A stretch of 64,000 nucleotides of DNA, taken from assembly GCF_014650815.1 (NCBI RefSeq), contig NZ_BMVR01000012.1:186001-250000 (forward strand), in the 5' to 3' direction. Below the pieces are notes generated by a model that saw only the letters and a list, made by a program, of their open reading frames with translations, ran no database searches and was not told the origin of the DNA. Source of the DNA: Streptomyces flavofungini (GTDB taxonomy: Bacteria; Actinomycetota; Actinomycetes; Streptomycetales; Streptomycetaceae). Positions 8,923 to 17,269 of this stretch are shown here, in pieces (within the stretch, counting starts at the first letter, position 1; every line of letters begins with the position of its first letter). The position numbers and the translations under genes are program-made.

Positions 8923-9486
8923 TCAGTCCGACACGATGTGGAGGATCGCCGTCCCGTCCGCGCCGGTCGCCGCCTGGATCACCACGGCATCGGGCTGGGG
9001 ACTGGGCCGGGTGGCGTCCCCCAGACCACCGCAGGAGTTGCCGCTCCCGTTGGTGCGAAGGACGGTGATGCATCCTTGCCCCGGCCCGCTGGCCCCGCCC
9101 TTGGACCGGCCGCTGCCCGACTTCACCTTGTACTCGACCTTGTTGGGGCCGACGTCGGTGACGGACAGGGTCGCCGTGCCCCGCGGCCCCTTGAAGCGGA
9201 ACGTCACCTTCTTGGACACCGCTATCTCGCAGTTGCCATCGGCACAGGCGCCGACGTCACGCCCGTCCGCAGCCGACACCGACGGCGTCGGCGACGGCTT
9301 CGGCGAAGAGGACTGCGCGGCCGGGGACTTCGAGCTCCCCTCAGGGGACGAGGACGGGTCGTCGCCGTCGTCCGAGCCGCCGCACCCGGCCAGCGTCAGG
9401 GGAACCAGCGCGGCGAGCACGAAACCCACCGCCCACCGGCGATGGATCCCCGTCCGCCGCCTGCGTGCCGATGTCGTCGCGGCCAT
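8923..9486 (-). CDS. secreted lipoprotein of unknown function
   Basis: A 187-residue lipoprotein. Basic residues and a hydrophobic run lead into a lipobox, LTLAGC, with Cys at about residue 35. A Ser/Pro/Asp-rich linker of about 40 residues follows, then a compact domain with two cysteine pairs (ACADGNC and CITVLRTNGSGNSC) that could form disulfides. The protein is expected on the outer face of the membrane. I do not recognise the C-terminal domain beyond Streptomyces hypothetical lipoproteins. It is divergent from glutaminase; the 297-bp gap between them holds a CCTTAAGG dyad at about 9737 but no operator that I can defend. Confidence 0.75.
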   Translation of the reverse strand: MAATTSARRRRTGIHRRWAVGFVLAALVPLTLAGCGGSDDGDDPSSSPEGSSKSPAAQSSSPKPSPTPSVSAADGRDVGACADGNCEIAVSKKVTFRFKGPRGTATLSVTDVGPNKVEYKVKSGSGRSKGGASGPGQGCITVLRTNGSGNSCGGLGDATRPSPQPDAVVIQAATGADGTAILHIVSD

Positions 9487-9783
9487 GGTGCGCTCCCGTG
9501 TCCCGGCGTGCCTGCCTTCGATGTCCGGCAGCCAGCCTTCCCACTTGTCACCGTCGTACGCGCCGCACCGGCGGCCGCCGGGCTTCCGCTCAGGATGTGA
9601 CGCACAGGGTGAACGCGGTCAGCGGGCGCTGGCGCGCGAGCCGGAGCAGACCCCCGGGTGGCGGGGCGGGCGCCCGCCCCGCCCAAGACCCGTACGACCT
9701 TCTCCCGGCCCCTGAACATCACCACGGCACGCCTGCCTTAAGGTACTCCGGACACCCCCGTATACCGCGCGAAACCGGAGCAA

Positions 9784-10707
9784 GTGCCCGTGCCCCCGTC
9801 CCTCCAGCCCGTCCTGGACCGCATCGCCACCGAGATCCAGGCCCTGCCCGGCCGTGGCCGCCCCGCCGACTACATCCCGGCGCTCGCCTCGGCCGACCCG
9901 CGGCACTTCGGGATGGCCGTCGCCGAGCTGGACGGCACGGTCTACGGCGTCGGCGACTGGCAGCGCCCCTTCTCCGCCCAGTCCATCACCAAGGCCTTCA
10001 CCCTCGCCCTCGACCTCTCGCTGGACGGCGACCTGCTGTGGGAGCACGTCGGCCGGGAGCCGTCCGGCAACCCGTTCAACTCCCTGGTGCAGCTGGAGTA
10101 CGAGAACGGCATCCCCCGCAACCCGTTCATCAACGCGGGCGCCCTCGTCGTCACCGACCGCCTGCAGACCCGCACCGGCGACGCGGCCGGGACGCTCCGC
10201 GCGTTCCTGCGCGCCGAGTCCGGCAACGACCGGCTCGACTTCGACGAGGCGGTGGTCGCCTCCGAGTCCGCACACGGCGACCGGAACGCCGCGCTCGCCC
10301 ACTTCATGGCGTCGTACGGCAACATCACCAACCCGGTGCCCACGCTCCTCGACCAGTACTTCCGGCAGTGCGCCATCGAGGCGTCCTGCGCCGACCTCGC
10401 CCTGGCCGCCGGGTTCCTCGCCCGCCACGGCATACGGTCCGACGGCTCCACGCTCCTCACCCGCAGCCAGGCCAAGCAGGTCAACGCCGTCATGCTGACC
10501 TGCGGCACCTACGACGCCGCGGGCGACTTCGCCCACCGCGTGGGCCTGCCCGGCAAGAGCGGCGTCGGCGGCGGCATCATCGCGGTCGTGCCGGGCCGCT
10601 GCACCGTCTGCGTGTGGAGCCCGGGCCTCGACCAGCGGGGCAACTCCGTGGCGGGGGTGGCCGCGCTGGACCGCTTCACCACGCTCACGGGCCTGTCGGT
10701 CTTCTGA
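9784..10707 (+). CDS. glsA: glutaminase A
   Basis: A 307-residue serine-dependent glutaminase of the beta-lactamase fold that hydrolyses L-glutamine to glutamate and ammonia in the cytoplasm. Length matches the family. The catalytic SxxK is at FSAQSITKAF (Ser67, Lys70); other signatures are HFGMAVAELDG, GNPFNSLVQLEYENGIPRNPFINAGAL, the YGNITNPVPTLLDQYFRQC segment and the late Lys/Gly loop LPGKSGVGGGI. Start is GTG 9784 with GGAGC just upstream; a second GTG two codons later is also possible. It stands alone with its own promoter region, followed after 34 bp by the DUF6191 gene. Confidence 0.93.
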   Translation: MPVPPSLQPVLDRIATEIQALPGRGRPADYIPALASADPRHFGMAVAELDGTVYGVGDWQRPFSAQSITKAFTLALDLSLDGDLLWEHVGREPSGNPFNSLVQLEYENGIPRNPFINAGALVVTDRLQTRTGDAAGTLRAFLRAESGNDRLDFDEAVVASESAHGDRNAALAHFMASYGNITNPVPTLLDQYFRQCAIEASCADLALAAGFLARHGIRSDGSTLLTRSQAKQVNAVMLTCGTYDAAGDFAHRVGLPGKSGVGGGIIAVVPGRCTVCVWSPGLDQRGNSVAGVAALDRFTTLTGLSVF

Positions 10708-10741
10708 CGGGTCCGAAGCCGTTCTTGGGCAGACTGGGCCC

Positions 10742-11065
10742 ATGGGATTCGCTGTGTTGACGACTCTGCCCGGTCTGGTGATGGTGCTGACCCTCGTCGC
10801 CTTCACCGATCAGCTGTTCCTCCGCGCTGGGCGAGCCGGGCTCCTGCCCTGGCGCACCAGCGCCCACCAGGGCCAGATATCGGCGACCGGCTTCGAACAG
10901 CTCCACGCCGGCTTCTCCCCCGGCAAGCAGAACGAACTCAAGGAACGCCAGTCCGCGCTGGTGCTGCGCGACGACGAGGAGGACGGGGCGCCGCCGAACA
11001 GGACGGTGGTGGACCTGGAGGGCGGGGTCGCGCTCGTCCGTGTACCGCCGCGGGCCGACCGGTAG
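10742..11065 (+). CDS. DUF6191 family membrane-anchored small protein
   Basis: A 107-residue protein with one N-terminal transmembrane helix (LTTLPGLVMVLTLVAFTDQ) and a conserved soluble tail carrying TGFEQLHAGFSPGKQNELKE and VLRDDEEDGAPPNRTVVDLEGG, the signature of actinobacterial DUF6191. Function is unknown; topology suggests an N-out or N-in bitopic protein at the plasma membrane. ATG 10742 is 34 bp after the glutaminase stop, so the two may be co-transcribed. Its 3' half overlaps an antisense open frame that carries a Tat-like signal peptide (see next entry). Confidence 0.7.
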   Translation: MGFAVLTTLPGLVMVLTLVAFTDQLFLRAGRAGLLPWRTSAHQGQISATGFEQLHAGFSPGKQNELKERQSALVLRDDEEDGAPPNRTVVDLEGGVALVRVPPRADR

Positions 11066-11214
11066 CAGCCGTCTCCGCCCGCCGCCGCGTTCCCGCTCCG
11101 GGGTGCGCTCGGCGCGCTCCCTCGCGCGTACGCCGACGGGCTCGCGGCGAGAACCCGGGCCGCCTCCGCTGCCCCGGTGGCGCCCGCCAGCGCAAGGAGC
11201 CGTCGCCTGTTCAC
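10810..11214 (-). pseudogene. candidate 5' remnant of a Tat-exported protein gene
   Basis: A GTG at 11214 overlaps the polysaccharide-deacetylase stop as GTGA and opens a frame whose first residues read VNRRRLLALAGATGAAEAA, a convincing twin-arginine signal followed by an Ala-rich segment. After about 45 codons the text becomes Ser/Arg-rich without any fold I recognise, and the frame then runs antisense to the DUF6191 gene up to 10810. The simplest reading is the beginning of a former second gene of the deacetylase operon whose body was lost. It might instead be a chance frame. Confidence 0.3.
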
Positions 11215-12017
11215 CCGGCTTCGGTCAGGAGCGTGCGCAGGTCGGTGACGCGGTAGCCGCGGGACCGTACGGCGTCGATGATCCGGGGCAGGGCCTCGGC
11301 GTCCAGGATGGGGAGCTGTCCGCTCGACGAGCCGACGTGCATCTGGATGATCTCGCCCGGGACCAGCTTGTCCAGCGCCCGCTCGACGGCCTTGTCGACG
11401 CTCATGCCACCGGCGGTGCCCTTGTATCCGTTGGTGTCGGTGGTCCACTCGATGTCGGCGTACCCCAGTGCGTTGGCCTCCGCGATCTGCTCGGGGGTCG
11501 TGTCGCCGTAGGGGAACCGGAAGAACGGCAGCGGCTCGGCGCCGCCGGCGCGGCGGATGGCCGACTGGGCGAGGGTGATCTCACCGGCCCGCTCCGCCGG
11601 GGTCAGCTCCCCGAACCGCGGGTGGCTGTGGGAGTGGTTGCCGATGCCGTGTCCGGCCGCCGACATGGCCCGTACCGCCTCTGGGTGGCGTTGCGCGAAG
11701 TCGCCCGTCAGGAAGAAGGTGGCCGGGGCCCGCTGCTGCCGCAGCACCTTGAGGATGGTGTCCAGCCCCTGCGTGTTCCACGCGGCGTTGAAGGTGAGGG
11801 CCACGACTTTGCCCTGCCCGGGGATCAGCCGGATCGCCGAGCCGTACCAGCGCGCCACGGGTGCGGGCGAGGGCTCGGGAGCGGGCGTGGCGGTGGCGCC
11901 CGTGGTGTGTCCGGCCGACCCGTGAGAACCAGCGGCGGGAATGAAGGAACCCGTGAACAGTGCGGTGCCCGCGATCAGCGTGGTGAGCAGGGCGCGGAAG
12001 CGAAGGGAGGCGGCCAT
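11211..12017 (-). CDS. secreted polysaccharide deacetylase-like protein (CE4/NodB fold)
   Basis: A 268-residue protein with a signal peptide (residues 1-30) and a Pro/Thr-rich linker, then a NodB homology domain, expected to act on cell-wall or chitin-type N-acetylhexosamine polymers outside the cell. Motif 2 HSHSH (His128, His132), motif 3 FRFPYGD and the motif-5 QMHVG are present. Motif 1, normally TFDD, reads LTFNAAWN (residues 74-81), replacing both the catalytic-base Asp and a metal-ligand Asp, so activity is questionable or differently organised. It converges on the DUF6191 gene and its stop overlaps the start of the Tat-type remnant. Confidence 0.85.
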   Translation of the reverse strand: MAASLRFRALLTTLIAGTALFTGSFIPAAGSHGSAGHTTGATATPAPEPSPAPVARWYGSAIRLIPGQGKVVALTFNAAWNTQGLDTILKVLRQQRAPATFFLTGDFAQRHPEAVRAMSAAGHGIGNHSHSHPRFGELTPAERAGEITLAQSAIRRAGGAEPLPFFRFPYGDTTPEQIAEANALGYADIEWTTDTNGYKGTAGGMSVDKAVERALDKLVPGEIIQMHVGSSSGQLPILDAEALPRIIDAVRSRGYRVTDLRTLLTEAG

Positions 12018-12157
12018 ATCCCCGGAAGCTAATGCGGACCGGAGCGCCGGGCTGCGGGACGCGCGGGCACCGGCCCGGTCAGAACCTGTTCGTACTCCTT
12101 TGGCGCGCCAGGGAAACGCGGTGGTCGACCGGAGGGGCGGGCGGGCAGGCTTGGCCC

Positions 12158-13027
12158 ATGAACCCCCAGCCCGGCGACGTGCCGGACCATTCCTGGCTCG
12201 GCTCCCCCATCGACGTACGTCCGCTCTTCTCTCCGGAACAGAGCGCGCTCATGGCCACCCTGCGCGGTCTGGCACCCGCGGACTGGGCCATGGAGGCGGT
12301 GCCGGGCTGGACCGTGCGCGATGTGGCCGCGCACCTCCTCGGTGACTTCTACGGGCGCCTCGGCCGCGACCGCGACGGGCACACCGACGGGCCCGCCTTC
12401 CGGCCGGGTGAGACGTTGGCGGCGTTCATCCATCGCATCAACCAGGAGTGGGTCGACGCCTGCCGCCGGATGAGTGCGGTGGCGCTCGTCGACACCCTGG
12501 ACCTGGTCGGCGGGCAGGTCGCCCGCTTCTTCGAGTCGACGGACCCGGGCGCCCCGTCCCTGGGGGTGTCGTGGGCCGGAGTCGATCCGGCGCCGAAGTG
12601 GCTGGACACCGCCCGCGACCTCACGGAGTTCTGGACCCACCGCCAGCAGCTCCGGCACGCCACCGGCCAGGGGACCGACCCCGACCCGCGGTTCCTGTCC
12701 CCGGTCCTGGACACGTTCCTGCGCGCCCTCCCCCACACCCTGCGCGAGGTCGGCGCCCCCGTGGGTACGCAGATCCGGGTACGCGTCGACGGCCCGGCGG
12801 GCGGCACGTGGACGGCGACGGCCGTCCCCGTGCGGACCGGTGCTCGCTGGTCACTGGCCGAGCCGGACACCGGGCACCCCGCCGCGACCGTTCACCTGGA
12901 CGCGGACACCGCCTGGCGACTGTGCACCCGCGGCATCCGGCCCGCCGCCGCCCTGGCCCGCGCCCGCGTCGACGGTGACCCCCAACTGGCCGCGGCGGCC
13001 TGCCAGATCGTCTCCATCGTCTACTGA
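12158..13027 (+). CDS. maleylpyruvate isomerase/DinB-like mycothiol-dependent enzyme
   Basis: A 289-residue cytosolic protein of the actinobacterial DinB-2/maleylpyruvate-isomerase N-terminal family. The four-helix-bundle domain starts with LFSPEQSALMATLRGLAPADW and PGWTVRDVAAHLLGDFYGR, where the VRDVAAHL helix provides one of the usual metal-ligating histidines; a second lies in EFWTHRQQLRHATG. The C-terminal part (from about residue 200) resembles the SCP2-like sterol-carrier domain often fused to it. Members use mycothiol as a thiol cofactor in isomerisation or detoxification. ATG 12158 has GGAGGGG upstream at a long spacing; the open frame to 12032 is not supported. It stands alone between convergent neighbours. 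Confidence 0.75.
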   Translation: MNPQPGDVPDHSWLGSPIDVRPLFSPEQSALMATLRGLAPADWAMEAVPGWTVRDVAAHLLGDFYGRLGRDRDGHTDGPAFRPGETLAAFIHRINQEWVDACRRMSAVALVDTLDLVGGQVARFFESTDPGAPSLGVSWAGVDPAPKWLDTARDLTEFWTHRQQLRHATGQGTDPDPRFLSPVLDTFLRALPHTLREVGAPVGTQIRVRVDGPAGGTWTATAVPVRTGARWSLAEPDTGHPAATVHLDADTAWRLCTRGIRPAAALARARVDGDPQLAAAACQIVSIVY

Positions 13028-13069
13028 TCGGGCAGCGCAGGCGCGGCGAACAGCCCGTGGCGAACCGGG

Positions 13070-14383
13070 TCAGCCGTCGGCCAGCGGCACCCGCAGCGAC
13101 GGCTGCAGCCGGTCCCCGTGCGCCCGCGCCAGCTCGTCGCACAGCCGCCAGATCTGGTCCACCGTCAGGGTCGCGGCGGTGGCCGGGTCGGTCATCGCGG
13201 CGTGCCGGATGTGGCGCGGCTCGTCGTCGAGGGCGGCGCGGACGACGAGGTCGTTCATGCTCAGGTAGGTGCGGTTGAGGGCGGCCAGTTGCGGGGGCAG
13301 GGATCCGGCGCGGGTGGGCTGGATGCCGCCTGCGTCGACGAGGCAGGGCACCTCGACCACGCCGTGGGCGGGGAGGTTGTCGATGAGGCCGTGGTTGGGG
13401 ACGTTGCCGTAGACGGTGCGCGGGGTGCCGGTGACCATGCTGTGGATGATCTGCGGGGCGTACTCCATGGTGCCCTCGACGGTGAGGGGGGCACCGGTGG
13501 CCAGGGCGTCGCGGGTGCGCCGGTACGTGGCGACGTTCTCGTCGACGATGTCGAGGTACGCGCCGACCGGCAGCCGCAGCCGGTCGATCTCGCTGTCGTG
13601 GCGCAGGTACCAGGGGACGTACTCGGACGAGTGCTCGCTGGTCTCGGTCGGGTAGTAGCCGAGCCGCCGGTACATGTCGACGCGGACGCGGCGCCGCAAC
13701 TGCTCGTCCTCGGCGATGAGTTGGTCGAGGCGGGGGTAGAGGTCGCGGCCCCGGTGCTCGATGCGCAGCACCCAGGCCTGGTGGTTGACGCCCGCCGCCC
13801 GGTAGGTGATCTCGTCGTACGGGACGTCGAGGAGCTTGGCCAGGTCCTGCATGGTCCAGTACACGGAGTGGCACAGGCCGACGACCCGGGTCAGGCCGGT
13901 GGCCCGGGTGAGGTACTGGACGTTCATGGCCATGGGGTTGGTGTAGTTGAGCAGCCAGGCCTCGGGGCAGAGTTCGGCGATGTCCTCGCCGAGCTGCTTG
14001 AGGAACGGGAAGGTGCGCAGGGCCCGGAAGATGCCGCCGATGCCGAGGGTGTCGCCGATGGTCTGGCGCAGGCCGTAGCGGGCGGGGATCTCGAAGTCGG
14101 TGCGGGTGGCCTCGCGCATGCCGATCTGCACGATGTTGATGACGAAGTCGGCGCCGGTCAGGGCGGCGCGGCGGTCGGCGTGGGCGGAGATGCGGGCGTC
14201 GGCTCCGCGTTCGCGGGCGATGTAGCGGGCGGCGGCCTCGGCGGTGGCGAGGCGTTCGGCGTCGATGTCGTGCAGGGCGATGTGGGCGCTCGTCAGCTCG
14301 GGGAAGGCGAAGAGGTCGGCGAGCAGTCCCTGGGTGAACTCGACGCTGCCTGCGCCGACGAAGACGATCTTGGGGTGCGTCAT
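13070..14383 (-). CDS. GH4 family NAD-dependent glycosidase (alpha-galactosidase/alpha-glucosidase type)
   Basis: A 437-residue cytosolic glycoside hydrolase of family 4, which cleaves through oxidation at C3 and elimination using NAD and a divalent metal. The N-terminal Rossmann motif is KIVFVGAGSVEFTQGLL; the metal ligands are Cys171 in GLCHSVYW and His201 in GVNHQAW; LLNYTNPMAMN is the family signature of the alpha-glycosidase branch. ATG 14383 overlaps the kinase stop as ATGA, so this is the last gene of the leftward sugar operon. In that context it should split the oligosaccharide imported by the ABC transporter. Anomeric and C4 specificity cannot be decided from sequence. Confidence 0.88.
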   Translation of the reverse strand: MTHPKIVFVGAGSVEFTQGLLADLFAFPELTSAHIALHDIDAERLATAEAAARYIARERGADARISAHADRRAALTGADFVINIVQIGMREATRTDFEIPARYGLRQTIGDTLGIGGIFRALRTFPFLKQLGEDIAELCPEAWLLNYTNPMAMNVQYLTRATGLTRVVGLCHSVYWTMQDLAKLLDVPYDEITYRAAGVNHQAWVLRIEHRGRDLYPRLDQLIAEDEQLRRRVRVDMYRRLGYYPTETSEHSSEYVPWYLRHDSEIDRLRLPVGAYLDIVDENVATYRRTRDALATGAPLTVEGTMEYAPQIIHSMVTGTPRTVYGNVPNHGLIDNLPAHGVVEVPCLVDAGGIQPTRAGSLPPQLAALNRTYLSMNDLVVRAALDDEPRHIRHAAMTDPATAATLTVDQIWRLCDELARAHGDRLQPSLRVPLADG

Positions 14384-15336
14384 GAGGCGTGCGCTCCGGT
14401 GGGAGTGGTGTGGATGAGGGCTTCGTACCAGGTGGGCTGGGCCGCGGTGCCGCCGTGGGCCCGGGTGGACAGGGCTCCGCACACGGCGGCGAACCGCAGT
14501 GCCTGGTGCGGAGGTTGGCGGTGCAGCGTGGCCGCGATGAAGCCCGCGTCGAAGCTGTCCCCGGCGCCGACGGTGTCCTTCGGGGTCACCGTGAGACCCG
14601 GCGCGGTCATCAGCGTCCGGCCGTCGTGGCACAGGGCGCCGTCGGCACCGTTCTTGACGGCGACCAGGGGGACGCGGGTGGCCAGCAGGGCGGCCGCGCG
14701 CTGCGGCGTCCCGGCGTGCGGTCCGGCCAGGCACAGCGCCTCCTGCGCGTTGGGCAGCAGGATGTCCGTCTCCGCGAGCACCGCGTCGAGGGCACCCCCG
14801 TCCCACGTACCCGACGGGTCGTCCTGCGTGTCCAGGGACGTGGTGGCACCGTGCGAGCGCGCGGTGCGCAGCAGGTCGGGCAGGTCCTCGGCGAGCCGGG
14901 GCTGGAGGAAGTAGGAGGCGGCGTGGACGTGTCGGCTGGCGGCGAGCAGGTCGGGGGGGACGTCGCGGCCGGAGGTGGCGGTGAGGGTGCCGGGCGAGGT
15001 GAGGACGGCGCGGTCGTCGCCGCGGGTGAGGACGACGGTCAGCGGGGTGGGGCGGGTGGCGTCCAGGGTCAGGGCGCGGGTGTCGACGCCGTGGGCGGTG
15101 AGGGTGTCGCGGACGTAGCGGCCCGCGTCGTCGTCACCGACGCGGCCCGCGAACGCCACCTTCAGGCCGAGGCGGGCCGCGCCGCAGGCCATGATCGCGG
15201 CGGAGCCGCCGAGGACGAGGGAGCCGGTCTCGGTGAGCTGTTCGCGCTGGCCGAAGGCGAGGGGCTCGGTGAGCGGGCCGAGGATCACATCGGGGTTGGC
15301 GTCCCCGATGACGAGCAGGTCGTACACGGGCGGCAT
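14380..15336 (-). CDS. PfkB-family carbohydrate kinase
   Basis: A 318-residue ribokinase/PfkB-type sugar kinase acting in the cytoplasm. The first signature (GDANPDVILGPL and the GGSAAIMACGAARLG segment) and the second, DTVGAGDSFDAGF with the catalytic Asp, are both intact. It would phosphorylate the monosaccharide released by the GH4 enzyme. Start ATG 15336 is 51 bp downstream of the second permease gene and the stop overlaps the GH4 start (ATGA). A PfkB kinase together with GH4 and an ABC importer indicates intracellular hydrolysis before phosphorylation rather than a PTS route. Confidence 0.9.
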   Translation of the reverse strand: MPPVYDLLVIGDANPDVILGPLTEPLAFGQREQLTETGSLVLGGSAAIMACGAARLGLKVAFAGRVGDDDAGRYVRDTLTAHGVDTRALTLDATRPTPLTVVLTRGDDRAVLTSPGTLTATSGRDVPPDLLAASRHVHAASYFLQPRLAEDLPDLLRTARSHGATTSLDTQDDPSGTWDGGALDAVLAETDILLPNAQEALCLAGPHAGTPQRAAALLATRVPLVAVKNGADGALCHDGRTLMTAPGLTVTPKDTVGAGDSFDAGFIAATLHRQPPHQALRFAAVCGALSTRAHGGTAAQPTWYEALIHTTPTGAHAS

Positions 15337-15387
15337 CGCGGTCCTTGGGTTCGTACGGCGAGTGGGCGAGGGAGGTGGGCGCGGCGG

Positions 15388-16275
15388 TCAGCCCTTGAGG
15401 CCGCTGGAGGTGACCGAGCGGATGAACGCCTTCTGCGCGAAGAGGAAAGCCAGCAGCACCGGCAGGACCGTGATCACGTTGCCCGCCATCACCGCGGACC
15501 AGCGCGTGTGGTGCTGCCCCTGGAAGGTGGTCAGGCCCAGTTGGAGGGTGTACTGGGTGTCGTGGTTGATGGCGATCAGCGGCCAGGTCAGGTCGTTCCA
15601 CGTGGTGAGGAAGGTCAGCACGGCCACGGTGGCGAGCGCCGGCCGGGCGAGGGGCAGCACGATCGCGTACAGCACCCGCAGCCGTGAACAGCCGTCGATC
15701 CAGGCGGCCTCCTCCAACTCCCGGGGCAGGGACAGGAAGAACTGCCGCAGCAGGAACACCGCGAACGGCGTGACCAGCGCGGGCACGATCAGCGCGCCGA
15801 GGGTGTCGATGAGCCCGAGCTTCTTCATCACCAGGAAGGTCGGGATCATCGTGAGCTGGAACGGCACCGCCATCGTCGCCAGCATCAGGACGAGCAGCAC
15901 CCGCGAACCGGCGAATCGCATCCGGGCGAACGCGTAGCCGCCGAGCGTGCCGAACACGAGGTTCGAGGTGACCGCGACGGCGGACACGATCAGCGAATTC
16001 AGCAGCCAGCGCGGGAACATGGCGTTGCCGAGGACGTAGCGGTACCCGCCGAGGTCGATCCTGGACGGCCACAGCGCGGGCGGGAAGCGGTTGATCTCCG
16101 CGTTGCTCATCACGGAGCTGAGCAGCAGCCACACCAGCGGTACGGCGAACAGCGCGGCCAGCGGCACGAGCAGCAGGTGCCACGGGCTGAACGGAAGGCG
16201 CGGGCGCCGCCGGGCGGCGGGCAACGCGGCCGGGCGGGAGCCGACTCGGGTCCGGCCGGTCGTGGTCACGGTCAT
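15388..16275 (-). CDS. carbohydrate ABC transporter permease (MalG type)
   Basis: A 295-residue inner-membrane permease with six predicted helices and the EAA loop EEAAWIDGCSRLRVLYAIVLPLARP that docks the ATPase. The C-terminus AFIRSVTSSGLKG is the standard MalG-type ending. ATG 16275 gives the usual short cytoplasmic leader; the open frame further upstream overlaps the neighbouring permease and is not needed. It lies 31 bp after the MalF-type gene. No ATP-binding subunit is encoded nearby, which fits Streptomyces sugar importers that share the housekeeping ATPase MsiK. Confidence 0.92.
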   Translation of the reverse strand: MTVTTTGRTRVGSRPAALPAARRRPRLPFSPWHLLLVPLAALFAVPLVWLLLSSVMSNAEINRFPPALWPSRIDLGGYRYVLGNAMFPRWLLNSLIVSAVAVTSNLVFGTLGGYAFARMRFAGSRVLLVLMLATMAVPFQLTMIPTFLVMKKLGLIDTLGALIVPALVTPFAVFLLRQFFLSLPRELEEAAWIDGCSRLRVLYAIVLPLARPALATVAVLTFLTTWNDLTWPLIAINHDTQYTLQLGLTTFQGQHHTRWSAVMAGNVITVLPVLLAFLFAQKAFIRSVTSSGLKG

Positions 16276-16306
16276 GGGGCGGCGCCTTTCGTCCGACGGT
16301 TCGCGG

Positions 16307-17260
16307 TCATGAGGCGGCTGCTTTCGTACGAGGGGTCCGCTCGCGTCCGCGTACCACCCGCAGCAGGACCGCCACGACGAACAGCGCGAGCGCGAGGACA
16401 TAGGCGGCAGCGGCCCCGTACCCGGCCGTGAATTCCTTGAAGGCCTGCTCCCAGATGAAGTAGACGATCACGGTGGTGGAGCCCAGCGGCCCGCCCTTGG
16501 TGGTCACATAGACCAGGTCGAAGACCTGCAGGGCCTGGATGGTCTGCCACAGCAGCAGGAACACGCTGACCGGTGTGAGCGCGGGCAGCGTCACGTGCCG
16601 CAGGAGTTGCAGCCGTCCCGCGCCGTCGAGGCGGGCGGCCTCGACGAGGGACTGCTGTACGTCCTGCAGGGCGGCCAGGTAGATGACGGTGCACAGGCCG
16701 GTGCCGCTCCACAGGGTGATGGCGACCAGCACGAGCAGGGCCTGGGAGGGGTCGGTGAGGAACCCCTGCGGTGAGATCCCGAGGCGGTGCAGGACGGAGT
16801 TGGCCGCGCCGAACTCCGGGTCGAGGATGAAGGAGAACAGCACTCCTTGTGCCGTGGCGGAGATGACGAACGGCACGAAGAAGAGTGTCCGGTACAGGCC
16901 GACGAAGCGGATCCGCCGGTTCAGGACGAGGGCGAGGGCCAGGCCGACGGCGATGCTCAGGGGCACGTACAGGACGGTGTAGACGACGGTGTTCTCGACC
17001 GCCTGGTGGAAGTTCGGGTCCTGGCGCAGGGCGCGGTAGTTGTCGAGGCCCACCCAGCGGCTGGGGGTGACGAGGTCGTTGACCTGGAAGGACAGGAGCA
17101 GCGACCAGACGACCGGCAGGATGCTCAGGCCGAGGATGACGAGCACGGCGGGCGAGATGAACGCCCAGGCCGTGGCGGCCTCTCGGCGGCGCCGACGGCG
17201 CAGGGTGTGCGGTCCTGACCGGTCCGGTGGCAGGGTCAGCGGGGTGGGAAGTCGGGGCAT
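16307..17260 (-). CDS. carbohydrate ABC transporter permease (MalF type)
   Basis: A 317-residue inner-membrane permease. An Arg-rich N-terminus precedes six helices; the conserved MalF-type start of the core is WAFISPAVLVILGLSILPV, with LYRTLFFVPFVIS in the middle and the EAA loop VEAARLDGAGRLQLLRHVTL. It forms the membrane channel with the MalG-type partner. It starts 9 bp after the substrate-binding-protein stop, so the three transporter genes are certainly one transcript. Confidence 0.92.
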   Translation of the reverse strand: MPRLPTPLTLPPDRSGPHTLRRRRRREAATAWAFISPAVLVILGLSILPVVWSLLLSFQVNDLVTPSRWVGLDNYRALRQDPNFHQAVENTVVYTVLYVPLSIAVGLALALVLNRRIRFVGLYRTLFFVPFVISATAQGVLFSFILDPEFGAANSVLHRLGISPQGFLTDPSQALLVLVAITLWSGTGLCTVIYLAALQDVQQSLVEAARLDGAGRLQLLRHVTLPALTPVSVFLLLWQTIQALQVFDLVYVTTKGGPLGSTTVIVYFIWEQAFKEFTAGYGAAAAYVLALALFVVAVLLRVVRGRERTPRTKAAAS

Positions 17261-17269
17261 GTGTGGTCC

